Below are positions 1 to 9,418 of a DNA stretch of 64,000 nucleotides, in pieces. Source of the stretch: Carya illinoinensis (Eukaryota; Streptophyta; Magnoliopsida; Fagales; Juglandaceae); assembly GCF_018687715.1 (NCBI RefSeq), contig NC_056760.1:5989501-6053500 (forward strand), in the 5' to 3' direction. The stretch's first letter is position 1. The number at the start of each line of letters is the position of its first letter. A program made the translations under genes and the position numbers. The notes below the pieces were generated by a model. The model saw only the letters and a list, made by a program, of their open reading frames with translations, was not told the DNA's origin and did no database searches.

Positions 1-640
1 GAAATGGACTTCAGTTAGTGCAAATGAGCACTTCTCCTTCTTGACATAGAGTTGGTTTCCTTTAAGACATGGAAAACAACCCTCAAATGCTCCACATGTT
101 CCTCGAGGGTAGAACTATAGATGACGATATCATCTAAATAGACTACTACAAATTGATCAAGATAGGGATGGAAGATCTTGTTCATGAGTGTGCAGAAGGT
201 GGCTGAAGCATTTGTGAAGCCAAAGGGCATCACTAGGAATTCGTATGCTCCATAGCGAGTTACACAAGTTGTCTTTGCTTCATCCCCTTCCGCAATCCTT
301 ACTTGATAATATCCCGATCTTAGATCAAGTTTGGAGAAGTATTTTGCATGGCCCAATTGATCAAACAAATCAGCAATTAAAGGAATAGGGTACTTGTTTT
401 TTATGGTTGCCTTGTTTAGAGCCCGATAGTCAATGCACAGCCGCAAAGACCCATCATGCTTCTTTTGAAACAACACGGGTGCCCCATATGGTGCCTTGGA
501 GGGTTGGATGAATCTGGCATCAAGTAGCTCCTTAAGTTACCTCCTTAGTTCTTCAAACCCCGGAGGTGACATGCGATAAGGTGCTTTGGAGGGTGGTTTG
601 GCGCCGGGTTCCAACTTGATCTGATGATCCACCTCTCTCC
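1..640 (-). pseudogene. Ty3/gypsy reverse transcriptase fragment (outer element)
   Basis: The minus-strand translation holds the gypsy RT palm: CIDYRALNK, a [12 protein letters not shown] block, MPFGFTNA and the catalytic YLDDIVIYS. The N-terminal lead-in lies at about 640-537, and an in-frame TAA near 534-536 separates it from the catalytic core (476-15). The reading is cut by the window edge just after the YLDD block. It is the continuation of the gag-protease reading at 8561-6703, split by the nested element. The stop and the split make this a non-functional remnant. Confidence 0.9.
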
Positions 641-645
641 TAGGT
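641..645. repeat. Target-site duplication, left copy (TAGGT)
   Basis: TAGGT here matches TAGGT at 6698-6702 and abuts the TG..CA ends of the nested gypsy element. The exact 5-bp duplication shows that the 646-6697 insert is one integration event. Confidence 0.9.
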
Positions 646-1331
646 TGAGACGCCCCCAAATTCCGTTTGGGATCGGACGGACATTTGAAGCGTCGAGACA
701 TGCAACACAAGGTTACCTGCCCCCGTTCATGACATATAAGATGCAATAATCCTAACATGCATTTAACATTATGCAATATTCGCAGCGGATAATTTTTTTC
801 TTTAGCAATACTATGCACCAAACTGAAAATATCCCAATACTTAAAACATACTTAATACATAAAGATCCATTGAATAACTAAGATCACAGCTCTATTCCAA
901 AATAGTTATGATCCAAAAGTACTGGAGATGCAACTCCATCGTACAAGTAGTAATTTAACTACTATATTAACATTAACGATGCACCGTCGTTCAGTCGACT
1001 GTGTCTAGTTGGTCAGCTCCTGATCCTCCTTCAGGTCCTGTAACAAGATCTACCATTCGGGGGGAATGGTAGTTGGGACTACCACAGTGAGAATTGATTA
1101 CAAATCTCAGCAAGTTAACAAAAAACTTCCATACTGACTAATGATGCATGTATGACAGTAAAAACATAAATGCATAATCAAATTTATAAGTAATTAAAGT
1201 ATAACTTAGCGTACAACATAGCATAATTGACATAGCTTAAATTGAATCATGAACTGAACTTGACTTGACATGAACTTGATCTGAAACTTGACTTAGCATG
1301 AACTTGCTCTGAAACTTGAATTAACATGAAA

Positions 1332-1576
1332 AATACATACTCCACAGTTGTTGTGGCCCTATGTATTCTACGTGTAAATACATACTCCACAGTTGTTGTG
1401 GCCCCATGTATTCTACACAAACTTGACTTAACATTAAAAATACATACTCCACAGTTGTTGTGGCCCCATGTATTCTATGTGTAAATACATACTCCACAGT
1501 TGTTGTGGCCCCATGTATTCTATACATCACTATGCAGTTAAATACATACTCCACAGTTGTTGTGACCCCATGTATT
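1332..1576. repeat. Five hairpin-forming ~36-bp repeats inside the LTR
   Basis: Five near-identical units start near 1332, 1377, 1439, 1484 and 1541. Each begins AATACATACTCCACAG and ends GGCCCCATGTATT. AATACAT/ATGTATT and CCACA/TGTGG are inverted arms, so each unit could fold as a hairpin. Spacing is irregular because short unique spacers of 9-26 bp separate the units. The same array occurs in the solo LTR at 59041-59375. Confidence 0.9.
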
Positions 1577-3479
1577 CTACATAAACTGAATATATTCAAG
1601 ATGAAACGTGACTGGAATATGAAAGGACTGAAGCCCTGACGTAACATAACGTGACTTGAACATAATTTGAAATACATAACCAACTTGAGATAGTAATATT
1701 TCATAACATGGCATAACATATAACAAACAACATATTTAGCATGACATATTTGTAATGTATAGTAATACATGACAGAATATATTGTGTAACAGATAAAAAT
1801 TGATGACAGAATAAATTCTGTATAATAGACAATTACATGATAACTTGGCATGGCATGACATATATGATAACATACATACATACACTGTAATTCTTTTACT
1901 TAGCACACATACACAGTAGACTGCTAGTAAGTTAAAAGCTAACTTACCTCGATCTCCGCGTTTCTTATAAAACTTCAAGTGCGATCACGAGGAACTGTAA
2001 TTAGTGATTCTAAAAGTTAGAACTAAATCACTAATAATTTGAAATATGGAAAATACTAACTTAAAGAGTAAAATTTTCATTTTACTCTCTACATGTGGGA
2101 AAATGACCGTTTTACCCATAACTTAAGGATTTTGCATACTAACTCCAAAAGTTTCCAAAATTTACATTCCTCATGTAAATCTTGTCCTAAACTTAAATAT
2201 CAACTCAGAAAAATTTAAAACAAAACACAACTATGAAGAACACACTATGGTCGAAACATCCATAGGCCATTTCCCTTTATTTTTGTTGCAATTCCTTCCA
2301 ACTTCAAAACTCATGCTTAAACCAAAATTTTGCAACAAACATCTTCCAATCCTAAGTTCAAAACCATACTTAAAACATCCATTTAGAAAAAGCTAATAAT
2401 CAACACCAAACTTTTTTGTAAAAAGATCCAAGCACTTGAATCACAAGTTTTGACCTTAAATCAAAACATCTCCAAGAATTTCAAAAAATCAAATCTTACT
2501 TCTAACATATTCATAATATCATCCTAACATCAACCATGCTTTAAATCATCAAACTAAAGTCACCAAAATCACAAAATAACATTTGGAGTTTTTGGTTTTA
2601 CACTTAGTCCAAAAACATAAACTTTTCCCTCAACTAGTTTTGATAAATCTCTTGATCTATGACTTATAAATATATGATCTTCAAACCAAACCATCACATA
2701 GTTTAAAAAGATGTCCTAAAACATATATAAGCTTCTAATTCAAGATCATATGGTTAGAAATTAACCAAAACATAAATTTAGCCAAGAATATCCACACTTT
2801 GACTTATTTGAATATCTCTTTGCATAAAATTTCATATCTTTGAAACTAATATCAAATATCTTCAAAATAATAATATAACATGTATATAAGATGTTTAGGA
2901 TCCTCCAATAAAATTATCAAAGTCATTAGAATAGGTTTAGACCACCAAAGAGTTAAACTTTCTCAAAACAGAAACTGTTTTTCCTCTTCCAGTTTCTAAG
3001 TTTCTAAATCTAAGAACATCTTTCATCAAAACCTTTAATCATGCAAAAATCCTCAACCAATAGTCACATATACATGTTAACAATACTCCATAAAAATTTC
3101 GGACCAATATCTATCCATTAGCTTGGTCAAAAACTCCAAATTATAACATATTCTCCAGTTTATCTCCCAGAATGACCTTTCTATAGTTTATACAATATTT
3201 GACTGACCAAATGATCTTCAAATGGGGCAAATAAGATATCCATGTAAACTAGACTCAAAAAGGAACAACTTATATGAATGAGACTTTATGATAAAACACT
3301 TACAACAACTTCGAAATGGGCAGACAAAAGATCTCCTAAAATCTGTCCGAGAGAGAGTGTTTGATAATCTTTTATTAGAAGGAGTAATTGAAGATAAGGT
3401 CATGGGTGCTGGCTGGACACATTTATGGACGAGATAAGGGAGGTGATAAGGCTGGAGTTGAGAGTTAAGTGTGGTTTTC

Positions 3480-3665
3480 TCCTACCCAAAATATCTATAA
3501 AAAATTATCTCATAATATTCTATCCAATAATATCTACAAAAATCAACTTAAGATATTTTTATCTAATAATATCTATAAAAATCAACTCAAAATATTTTTA
3601 CCCAATAATATTCACGAAAATTACCTCAAGATATTTCTTTTTATCCAATAATATCTACAATTTTG
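3480..3665. repeat. A/T-rich ~50-bp tandem repeats near the LTR 5' end
   Basis: About four degenerate units carry the recurring words CCAATAATATCTA and AAAATCAACT. They lie 280-465 bp from the LTR 5' end when read on the minus strand, a zone normally in U3. The solo LTR carries the corresponding array at about 56990-57175. They could be enhancer-like subrepeats; no function can be read directly. Confidence 0.75.
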
Positions 3666-3944
3666 AACAGACGTTTTGTCCGAAAATATGAAAAAATGTT
3701 ATTGCGCCATAAGACTTTAAATAACCCTCCGAGTCTAATGACACAAACCATAATACATTTTGACACTTCTAACTATCTCCAATAATCAAAAATACACTTC
3801 TGATACCATAGTAAATAATAACACTAACTATGTAGTTAGACAACAACCTATACGATTAATGGATTCGTGAAAACTTATGGGTTTTTCACGAGATTCCTAA
3901 AGTTAATAGAAATTTCACAATTGAATTTCTAGCGGGCTGTTACA

Positions 3945-3970
3945 ATCTCCCCTCCTAAAAAAAAAGATTT
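3945..3970 (-). other. Polypurine tract of the nested gypsy element
   Basis: The minus strand reads AAATC, an A/T run (nine Ts), then AGGAGGGGAGAT immediately before TGTAACAG. A purine-rich tract abutting an LTR start is the plus-strand primer site of LTR retrotransposons. It fixes element polarity and identifies the 646-3944 LTR as the 3' copy. Confidence 0.85.
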
Positions 3971-4141
3971 CGTCCTCGAAATCGAAGTAAGTAAGAAATA
4001 ACAATTCAAAAGTTAAGGAAACACATATACTTTATTGATATTCGAATAACGAAGTACAACGTCTGATATTGTCAGTCCCGTACAAGTGAACCACAAAGTA
4101 TCAATTAAGCAAAAGCCCAAAACAACTCTACAAGACTGAAT

Positions 4142-5260
4142 TTAGATGTCAAACAACTGGGGGTACTTGGCTCGCATATCAACTTCCTTCTCCCAAGTCG
4201 CCTCTTGAATATTATGATTTTGCCAAAGTATTTTGACCAATGGGATCTTACGGTTCCGCAACTCTTTATCTTTCCAGTCAAGAATTTGCATTGGCTTCTC
4301 TTCATAGGTCAAGTTGGGTTGTAAAGGTATGCTATCGGGATCCACCATCATTGGTGTCTGATTCCCAAAACTCTTTTTCAAAGAAGACACGTGGAAAACA
4401 TTATGAATTCCATGGAACTCAGTTGGCAATTCCAAACGATATGCAACTACTCCCACTTTCTCCACTATCTCATAGGGTCCCACATATCTCGGACTTAACT
4501 TGTTTTTCACTCCGAAACGACTTACTCCTCTCATAGGAGATACCTTCACATAGACCCAATCTCCAACTTTAAAATCTATGCTCCTCCTTCGATTATCAGC
4601 GTAGCTCTTCTGTCGACTCTGTGCTGTTTTCATCCTTTCTTTAATCAAGTGTACTTGGTCCTTAATCTCTTGTAAGACTTCTGGTCCAACTACTTTGCTT
4701 TCTCCTACTTCATCCCAATACAGAGGTGATCTACACTTTCTACCATACAAGGCTTCATATGGTGCCATTTGAATAGTGGCCTGGAAACTATTGTTATAAG
4801 CAAATTCTACCAAAGGTAATTGTTTCTCCCAATTCCCTTCGTAATCCAAAACACAGGCTCTTAGCATATCTTCCAAAGTTTGAATCGTCCTTTCTGTCTA
4901 TCCATCTGTTTGTGGGTGGTATGCACTACTAAACCTCAGACTAGAGCCCATCGATTCTTGTAAACTTTTCCAGAAACGTGACGTAAAACGAGGGTCTCTA
5001 TCTGATACGATCGTCTTAGGCACTCCATGCAATCTGACAATCTCTGCTATATAAATTCTCGTCAATCTTTCTAGAGAATCTGTATTCTTAATGGGTATGA
5101 AGTGAGCACTTTTTGTCAGACGATCAACTATTACCCAGATAGTATTATTTCCGGTTGAGGTCCTTGGAAAGCCTATTATAAAATCCATGGAAATATCCTC
5201 CCATTTCCATTCTGGAATTGGCAATCCAGAACATGACCGATCGAAAGAGGGCCATGCCAT
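4142..5260 (-). pseudogene. Gypsy integrase core plus chromodomain-like C-terminus
   Basis: The upstream part (5260-4898) has the integrase core start ([36 protein letters not shown]) and ends at HPQTDG. An in-frame TAG follows, and the same frame resumes (4876-4142) with LPLVEFAYNN, the GRKCRSPLYW block, a GDWVYVKVSPMRG segment and NVFHVSSLKK. The tail has EEKPMQILDW, VKILWQNH and EATWE, the layout of a retroelement chromodomain. The family's D,D(35)E residues appear as D in ISMDF and D in SDRDP; the Glu region falls at the lesion. The zinc-binding N-terminus is missing here and lies inverted at 5330-6479. Confidence 0.88.
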
Positions 5261-5329
5261 TTACTACAAGCAGTAGTGCTGAGAAAAAGAGGCATTTTTC
5301 TAGTCCGGAGAAAGGCAAGGGAATAATGA

Positions 5330-6479
5330 TTGGAGGAACACAGACATCATCTAAGCATGGCTTTAACTATACTTAAGGATCAGAAACTTTATGTCAAACT
5401 TAGTAAGTGTGAGTTCTGGCTGGAAGAAGTAAAATTTCTAGGTCATGTGATCTCTAGTAGAGGAGTAGCAGTAGACCCGAGCAAGATTGAAGCTGTAACG
5501 AACTGGCAGAGACCGACCAGTGTGCATGAGATCCGAAGTTTCTTAGGACTGGCTGGTTACTATAGGAGATTTGTGGAAGGATTCTCCCGTTTGTCTGGAC
5601 CACTCACCGCCCTGACTAAGAAAAATGTGAAATTTACTTGGAATGATAAGTGCGAAACAAGTTTTCTTGAGTTGAAGAAAAGACTTACCACCGCACCGGT
5701 ACTTACACTGCCGGAACCTCTTAAATCTTTTGTAGTATATAGCGATGCATCTAAGGCAGGACTCGGATGTGTGCTAATGCAAGAAGGGAAAGTGGTTGCT
5801 TATGCTTCACGACAACTGAAGAATCACGAACAGAATTATCCTACTCATGATTTGGAATTAGCTGCAGTAGTTTTTGCTCTTAAAATTTGGAGACATTATT
5901 TGTATGGCGAGAAGTGTGAAGTCTTCACAGATCACAAAAGCCTAAAGTACCTGTTTGAGCAGAAGAATCTTAATATGAGGCAAAGAATATGGCTGTAATT
6001 AATCAGCGACTATCAGTGTGACATCAAGTATCATCCTGGAAAGGCCAACGTGGTAGCTGATGCTTTAAGCCGCAAGAGCAGACAAGAAGCTTCATCAGTT
6101 CCTTCATCAGAAGTAAATTCCCTCTTATGTAGTATGAGAAAACTGTTGATTAGAAACCGTAGTCAGGAAACCATGTTGACTACAATCCAAGAATTCATTC
6201 CATTGGACTGGGAAGAACTGAAAGACCGTCAAAAGAAGGACAGTAAACTTGCGGAAGTTGTAAAAACGATCGAAAAGTCAAAAGGACCAGTGGACTTTAG
6301 CCTCAGAGAGGATGGGACTCTGTATTACAAGGACCGAAGAGTCATTCCAGCAGATGAAGAGTTAAAGGAAAAAGTACTAAAGGAAGCTCATAACACACCT
6401 TACACTGCTCATCCTGGTAGTACAAAAATGTATCAGGATTTGAAACAGTCTTTTTGGTGGGAAGGAATGAAGAAGGACG
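5330..6479 (+). pseudogene. Inverted pol segment: RT end, RNase H, start of integrase
   Basis: On the plus strand, opposite to the rest of its element, it encodes the C-terminal RT part ([34 protein letters not shown]), an RNase H domain ([43 protein letters not shown]), an in-frame TAA near 5996, then DIKYHPGKANVVADALSRK and the integrase zinc-finger start up to HPGSTKMYQDLKQSFWW. The last residues before the junction at 6479 are GMKKD. The catalytic YLDD part of RT is absent. Beyond the junction the reading enters LTR sequence and ends by chance. Confidence 0.88.
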
Positions 6480-6697
6480 CTCCGAGTCTAATGGCACAAA
6501 CCATAATACATTTTGACACTTCTAACTATCTCCAATAATCAAAAATACACTTCTGATACCATAGTAAATAATAACACTAACTATGTAGTTAGACAACAAC
6601 CTATACGATTAATGGATTCGTGAAAACTTATGGGTTTTTCACGAGATTCCTAAAGTTAATAGAAATTTCACAATTGAATTTCTAGCGGGCTGTTACA
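6480..6697 (-). repeat. Truncated 5' LTR of nested element (218 bp)
   Basis: This matches 3727-3944 base for base except one A/G difference. It represents only the first 218 bp of the 3.3-kb LTR, read on the minus strand. It abuts the TSD on its right and an inverted pol segment on its left. Confidence 0.92.
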
Positions 6698-6702
6698 TAG
6701 GT
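6698..6702. repeat. Target-site duplication, right copy (TAGGT)
   Basis: Identical to 641-645. Joining the two sides through one copy restores an open protease-RT linker of the outer element, which confirms the insertion point. Confidence 0.9.
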
Positions 6703-8561
6703 GGTAGTTGCTTGGGCAACTCTGGAGGCATGACATCCTCATAGTCCCTGAGGACCTTTTGGATCTCCTTAGGAGGAGGGGAGGAAATCTTCACTTCATC
6801 TTCCTCCATAGAAGTCAAGTAAGACACCTCGCCCTTCTTCCATCCTTTCTTGAATTGCATGGCGGATAGAAGCTGGGTGGTGTTTGGCTTGGATACGGTA
6901 GGTATCATGCATGGACCACCCTCTAAGATACACACCGAGTTGTAGTGGGGAAGAGACACTACATTGAACTGTCTCAAAAATTCAATCCCCAACACAATGT
7001 CGAAGTCATCCATAGGAGCGACCGAGAAATCTACCGTACCTTTCCAAGTGCCAAGTTGTAGCTCCACCCCATGAGCTACACCATCAAGGGGTTTGGCCTC
7101 AGAATTCACGGTCTTCAGCCATCCTTGACCCTTCTTAAGAGGAATCCCTAGCCGTGTGGCCTCTTCCTTCTTGATGAAGTTGTGAGAAGCTCCTGAGTCA
7201 ACCATGGCATGACTCTTCTACCCATTGACGAGTACCTCTACAAACATCAAAGATCCATCCTTAGTGGTTGGCTTTGTGCTTGCCTTGAGGGAGTTGAGAA
7301 GTTGTAGACACCCCAGGTGCGACTTCTCTTGAACTTCATTCTCCTCCAACATAGCGTTGAGGGCCTTCCTATTGGGACAATCTCTAGCCCAACGTGGTCC
7401 GTCACAAAGGAAACAAGCATCCTTTGGCTTGTCTTTAGAGTAGTCCTTCTTGCCCTCCTTTGATGTTGAAGGCTTGTCTCTTCGGTCTTTGTACTGTGGG
7501 GGCTTGAACCCCTTCGCTCTCCCACCCTTGCTGTGATTATCATTTGAAAACTTGGGCTTTGAAGAGTTGTCACTCTTATGATACTCAAATTCTTCTAAGG
7601 TTTCTGCCACTGTCAGGGCGGTGGAGATGTCGTTGACTCCACGACGCTTGAGTTCTTGAGCCACCCAAGACTTGAGACCATCGATGAAGTTAAAGAGGAG
7701 ATATTCTTCACTCGTGTTTGTGATTTGAAGCATGAGAGCAGAAAATTCCTCAACATAGTTGCGGATAGAAGATGTGTGCTTCAACTCCTTCATCATCTTC
7801 CGTGCATTAATAGCCACATTCTCATGATAGAATTGCTTCTTGAGTTCAAGCTTGAACTCTTCCCAAGAGTTAATAGTACAAGTACCCTTCTCTATCTCAC
7901 TATGCTTACGACGCCACCAAGTACCAGCAAGATTAGTAAGGTAGAGAGAGGCAGTACGTACCTTGACATGTTCATCTTGCATGTTCAAAGCTTCGAAATA
8001 GTGCTCTATGTGCCACATATAGTTGTCTAGTTCTTTGGCATCCCGCTTGCCATCGAACTCCTTTAGTTTGGGGGTATCCACCCTTGGTGTCGCCATCATT
8101 CCAGCTCCGACGGCGCCCCCATTGGCCACTGCTTGCTTGCATATGGCCCAATCCGCCTTGGTCTCCTCCAGACCGACGCGGTATTCCTCCATTTGCCCTT
8201 GGAGTTTAGTTAGCTCCCCCAAGACCCAGTCTTGAAAAACAACGTTCTCAACATGCTGTGCTTCGATGGTTGGGTTGATGGTGCTCAGAATGGACTCCTT
8301 GAGCGATTCGGATTGTCACTCCAATCCGAGCTCCTCCAAACCTTGCTCCACGATGTCAAGTCGGTCTCTGACATCCGCTACCGCCACCTCCATCCTTGTT
8401 ACAGTGTTGTCAAGGGTGCTCACCTCCTTGTGAGACTGATCCCATTCCTCAATCTTGACCAATATCTTGGTCATGGCCCTCTCGATGCCATCGAGACGAG
8501 ACTCCATAGATGAGCTTAAATTCTTCGACCTCTTGCTCTTTCGTGTCTCCTGGGGCTCCAT
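6703..8561 (-). pseudogene. Gag and protease region of outer gypsy element
   Basis: Gag starts at the ATG 8561-8559. One frame runs through a coiled N-terminal region, an in-frame TGA near 8316, the retrotransposon gag core (LAGTWWRRKH, WEEFKLELKKQF, RNYVEEFSAL, FIDGLKSWVAQEL), a Lys/Ser-rich linker and a zinc knuckle (CFLCDGPRWARDC). In the knuckle the usual CCHC histidine is replaced by Arg. A TAG at about 7218-7220 precedes the protease (MVDSGASHNFI, with DSG as the active-site triad, and FDIVLGIEFL). The nested element then interrupts the reading. The nonsense codons and lost His mark a dead copy. A programmed gag-pol stop cannot be excluded for the TAG but is less likely, since other nonsense codons share the frame. 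Confidence 0.88.
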
Positions 8562-8598
8562 GGTGATCTCGTTTGGATCTGCTATCCAAACCTGGATG

Positions 8599-8610
8599 GC
8601 TCTGATACCA
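8599..8610 (-). other. Primer-binding site, initiator-Met tRNA type
   Basis: The minus strand reads TGGTATCAGAGC two bases after the LTR end. This is the standard plant retrotransposon PBS complementary to the 3' end of initiator methionine tRNA. It fixes the 5' LTR boundary at 8613. Confidence 0.93.
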
Positions 8611-8612
8611 AC

Positions 8613-9026
8613 TGTCACGGACTTAAAATTTCTTCACACGTCTTGTGCGGCCTTAGGAGGCTTTCTCTCCACAAAACTCCTAAGTAAGCCTTCTAAATGA
8701 CTCAAGACAATAGAGAACAAACTAGAGAGAAGATAGAGAGAGAAGTTCTAGAGAACTTGTTTTTCTTATTGCTTGGTGATTTATACAAATGAGAGTCCCT
8801 CTATTTATAGGGAGCTCTTGGTACAAAGAATGGTTAGGATTGTGACACTTGTCATCAATCCAAGGATAAAGAACTTTCTAGATTACTACTTTAGAATTGT
8901 CTATAATGCCCTTCCCTAAGAGATTCTACATCTTTCTAGAATATTCCACACAATCTACAAGATTACAAAGGACTAGGAGGCTTCTAGAAGGTTAGGAAAT
9001 TCTCTAGAAAAATCTAAATGGTGACA
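8613..9026 (-). repeat. 5' LTR of outer gypsy element (414 bp)
   Basis: The ends are TGTCACCATT and GTCCGTGACA on the minus strand, with TG..CA and the inverted TGTCAC/GTGACA termini. The inner end abuts the PBS. The outer end lies only 392 bp from the MED16 start codon. The matching 3' LTR is outside the window, so the TSD cannot be tested. Confidence 0.88.
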
Positions 9027-9418
9027 ATAATAAATAATAGTATAAAATAATAATTAATAAATAAAAAATAATAATGAAATATTTTGAAAATACTTCTCCA
9101 CTCGGACTACCACTAAAAACATCCGTAACAAAGGAGTAGCACTGGCTGCCCCTCCCAATCACAGGGAGACAGAGAGAAAGGCCCCTTACGCCAAAAGCCC
9201 TAAAACACAGACACAGAGACACAAATTAAAAAAGCCGAACCAAAATCCAAATCGTAAATCCTCCCCACTCACTCACACTAACCCCACTACTCTCTCTCTG
9301 TCACTGTAGGGATATCTGTCGCCCTCAATTGCGACTTTCCACCACTCACATCTCTCTCTCTCTCCTTCTTTCTCACTCTCTCGCTCTTTCTTTATATAAA
9401 TTAGGGTTTTTTTTGGCG
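9027..9418 (+). promoter_or_regulatory. MED16 promoter and 5' UTR between LTR and start codon
   Basis: Only 392 bp separate the transposon LTR from the MED16 ATG. The last 130 bp are CT-rich (repeated CTCTCT tracts), typical of plant 5' UTRs. TTAGGGTTT, the reverse complement of the telo-box AAACCCTAA, lies at 9401-9409, just upstream of the ATG; it is often found near starts of broadly expressed plant genes. TATATAAA at about 9393 is too close to the ATG to be a convincing TATA box. The first 80 bp beside the LTR are A/T-rich, and the core promoter is probably at 9100-9300. Confidence 0.55.

Larger units (their letters stand above)
646..3944 (-). repeat. 3' LTR of nested gypsy element (3.3 kb)
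   Basis: On the minus strand it runs TGTAACAGCCCGC to GGGGCGTCTCA, with TG..CA ends. The start follows a polypurine tract, which fixes it as the 3' LTR. It is homologous over its length to the solo LTR at 56709-60062, which lies in the opposite orientation. It contains two internal repeat arrays (1332-1576 and about 3480-3665) and no coding capacity. Confidence 0.9.
646..6697 (-). mobile_element. Nested, rearranged chromodomain-type Ty3/gypsy element
   Basis: This 6,052-bp insert begins TGAGACGCC and ends GCTGTTACA on the plus strand, with the exact 5-bp TSD TAGGT. Read on the minus strand: a 218-bp piece of 5' LTR (6697-6480), then a pol segment in the wrong orientation (RT end, RNase H, start of integrase on the plus strand, 5330-6479), then integrase core and chromodomain-like tail (5260-4142), a polypurine tract and a full 3.3-kb 3' LTR. 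Gag, protease and most of RT are missing. The long LTR plus chromodomain suggests the Tekay/Del-like group. The two LTR pieces differ at one position in 218 bp, so the insertion is young. Confidence 0.9.
1..9026 (-). mobile_element. Outer Ty3/gypsy LTR retrotransposon, 5' part, interrupted by a nested element
   Basis: Read on the minus strand, the order is 5' LTR (9026-8613), primer-binding site, gag, protease, then reverse transcriptase running off the left edge. The protease reading stops at 6703 and continues at 640 once the 646-6697 insert is removed, so both parts belong to one element. Domain order gag-PR-RT and an RT with YLDD place it in Ty3/gypsy (Metaviridae). Integrase and the 3' LTR must lie outside the window. 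The coding region has in-frame stops and is dead. The clade is not assigned. Confidence 0.9.

Noticed and set aside
1332..1576. CRISPR-like array
   Set aside because: Repeats and irregular spacers superficially resemble one, but the DNA is a plant LTR, the spacers are few and irregular, and no cas genes exist.
3425..3691. Small plus-strand ORFs of 60-88 codons in the LTR
   Set aside because: They translate AT-rich tandem subrepeats (NNIYKNQLKIF-type) and overlap in two frames, so they are repeat artefacts.
9329..9418. Upstream in-frame extension of the MED16 first exon
   Set aside because: The extension has no ATG and translates the CT-rich leader into low-complexity Leu/Ser. The first ATG at 9419 fits the family N-terminus.
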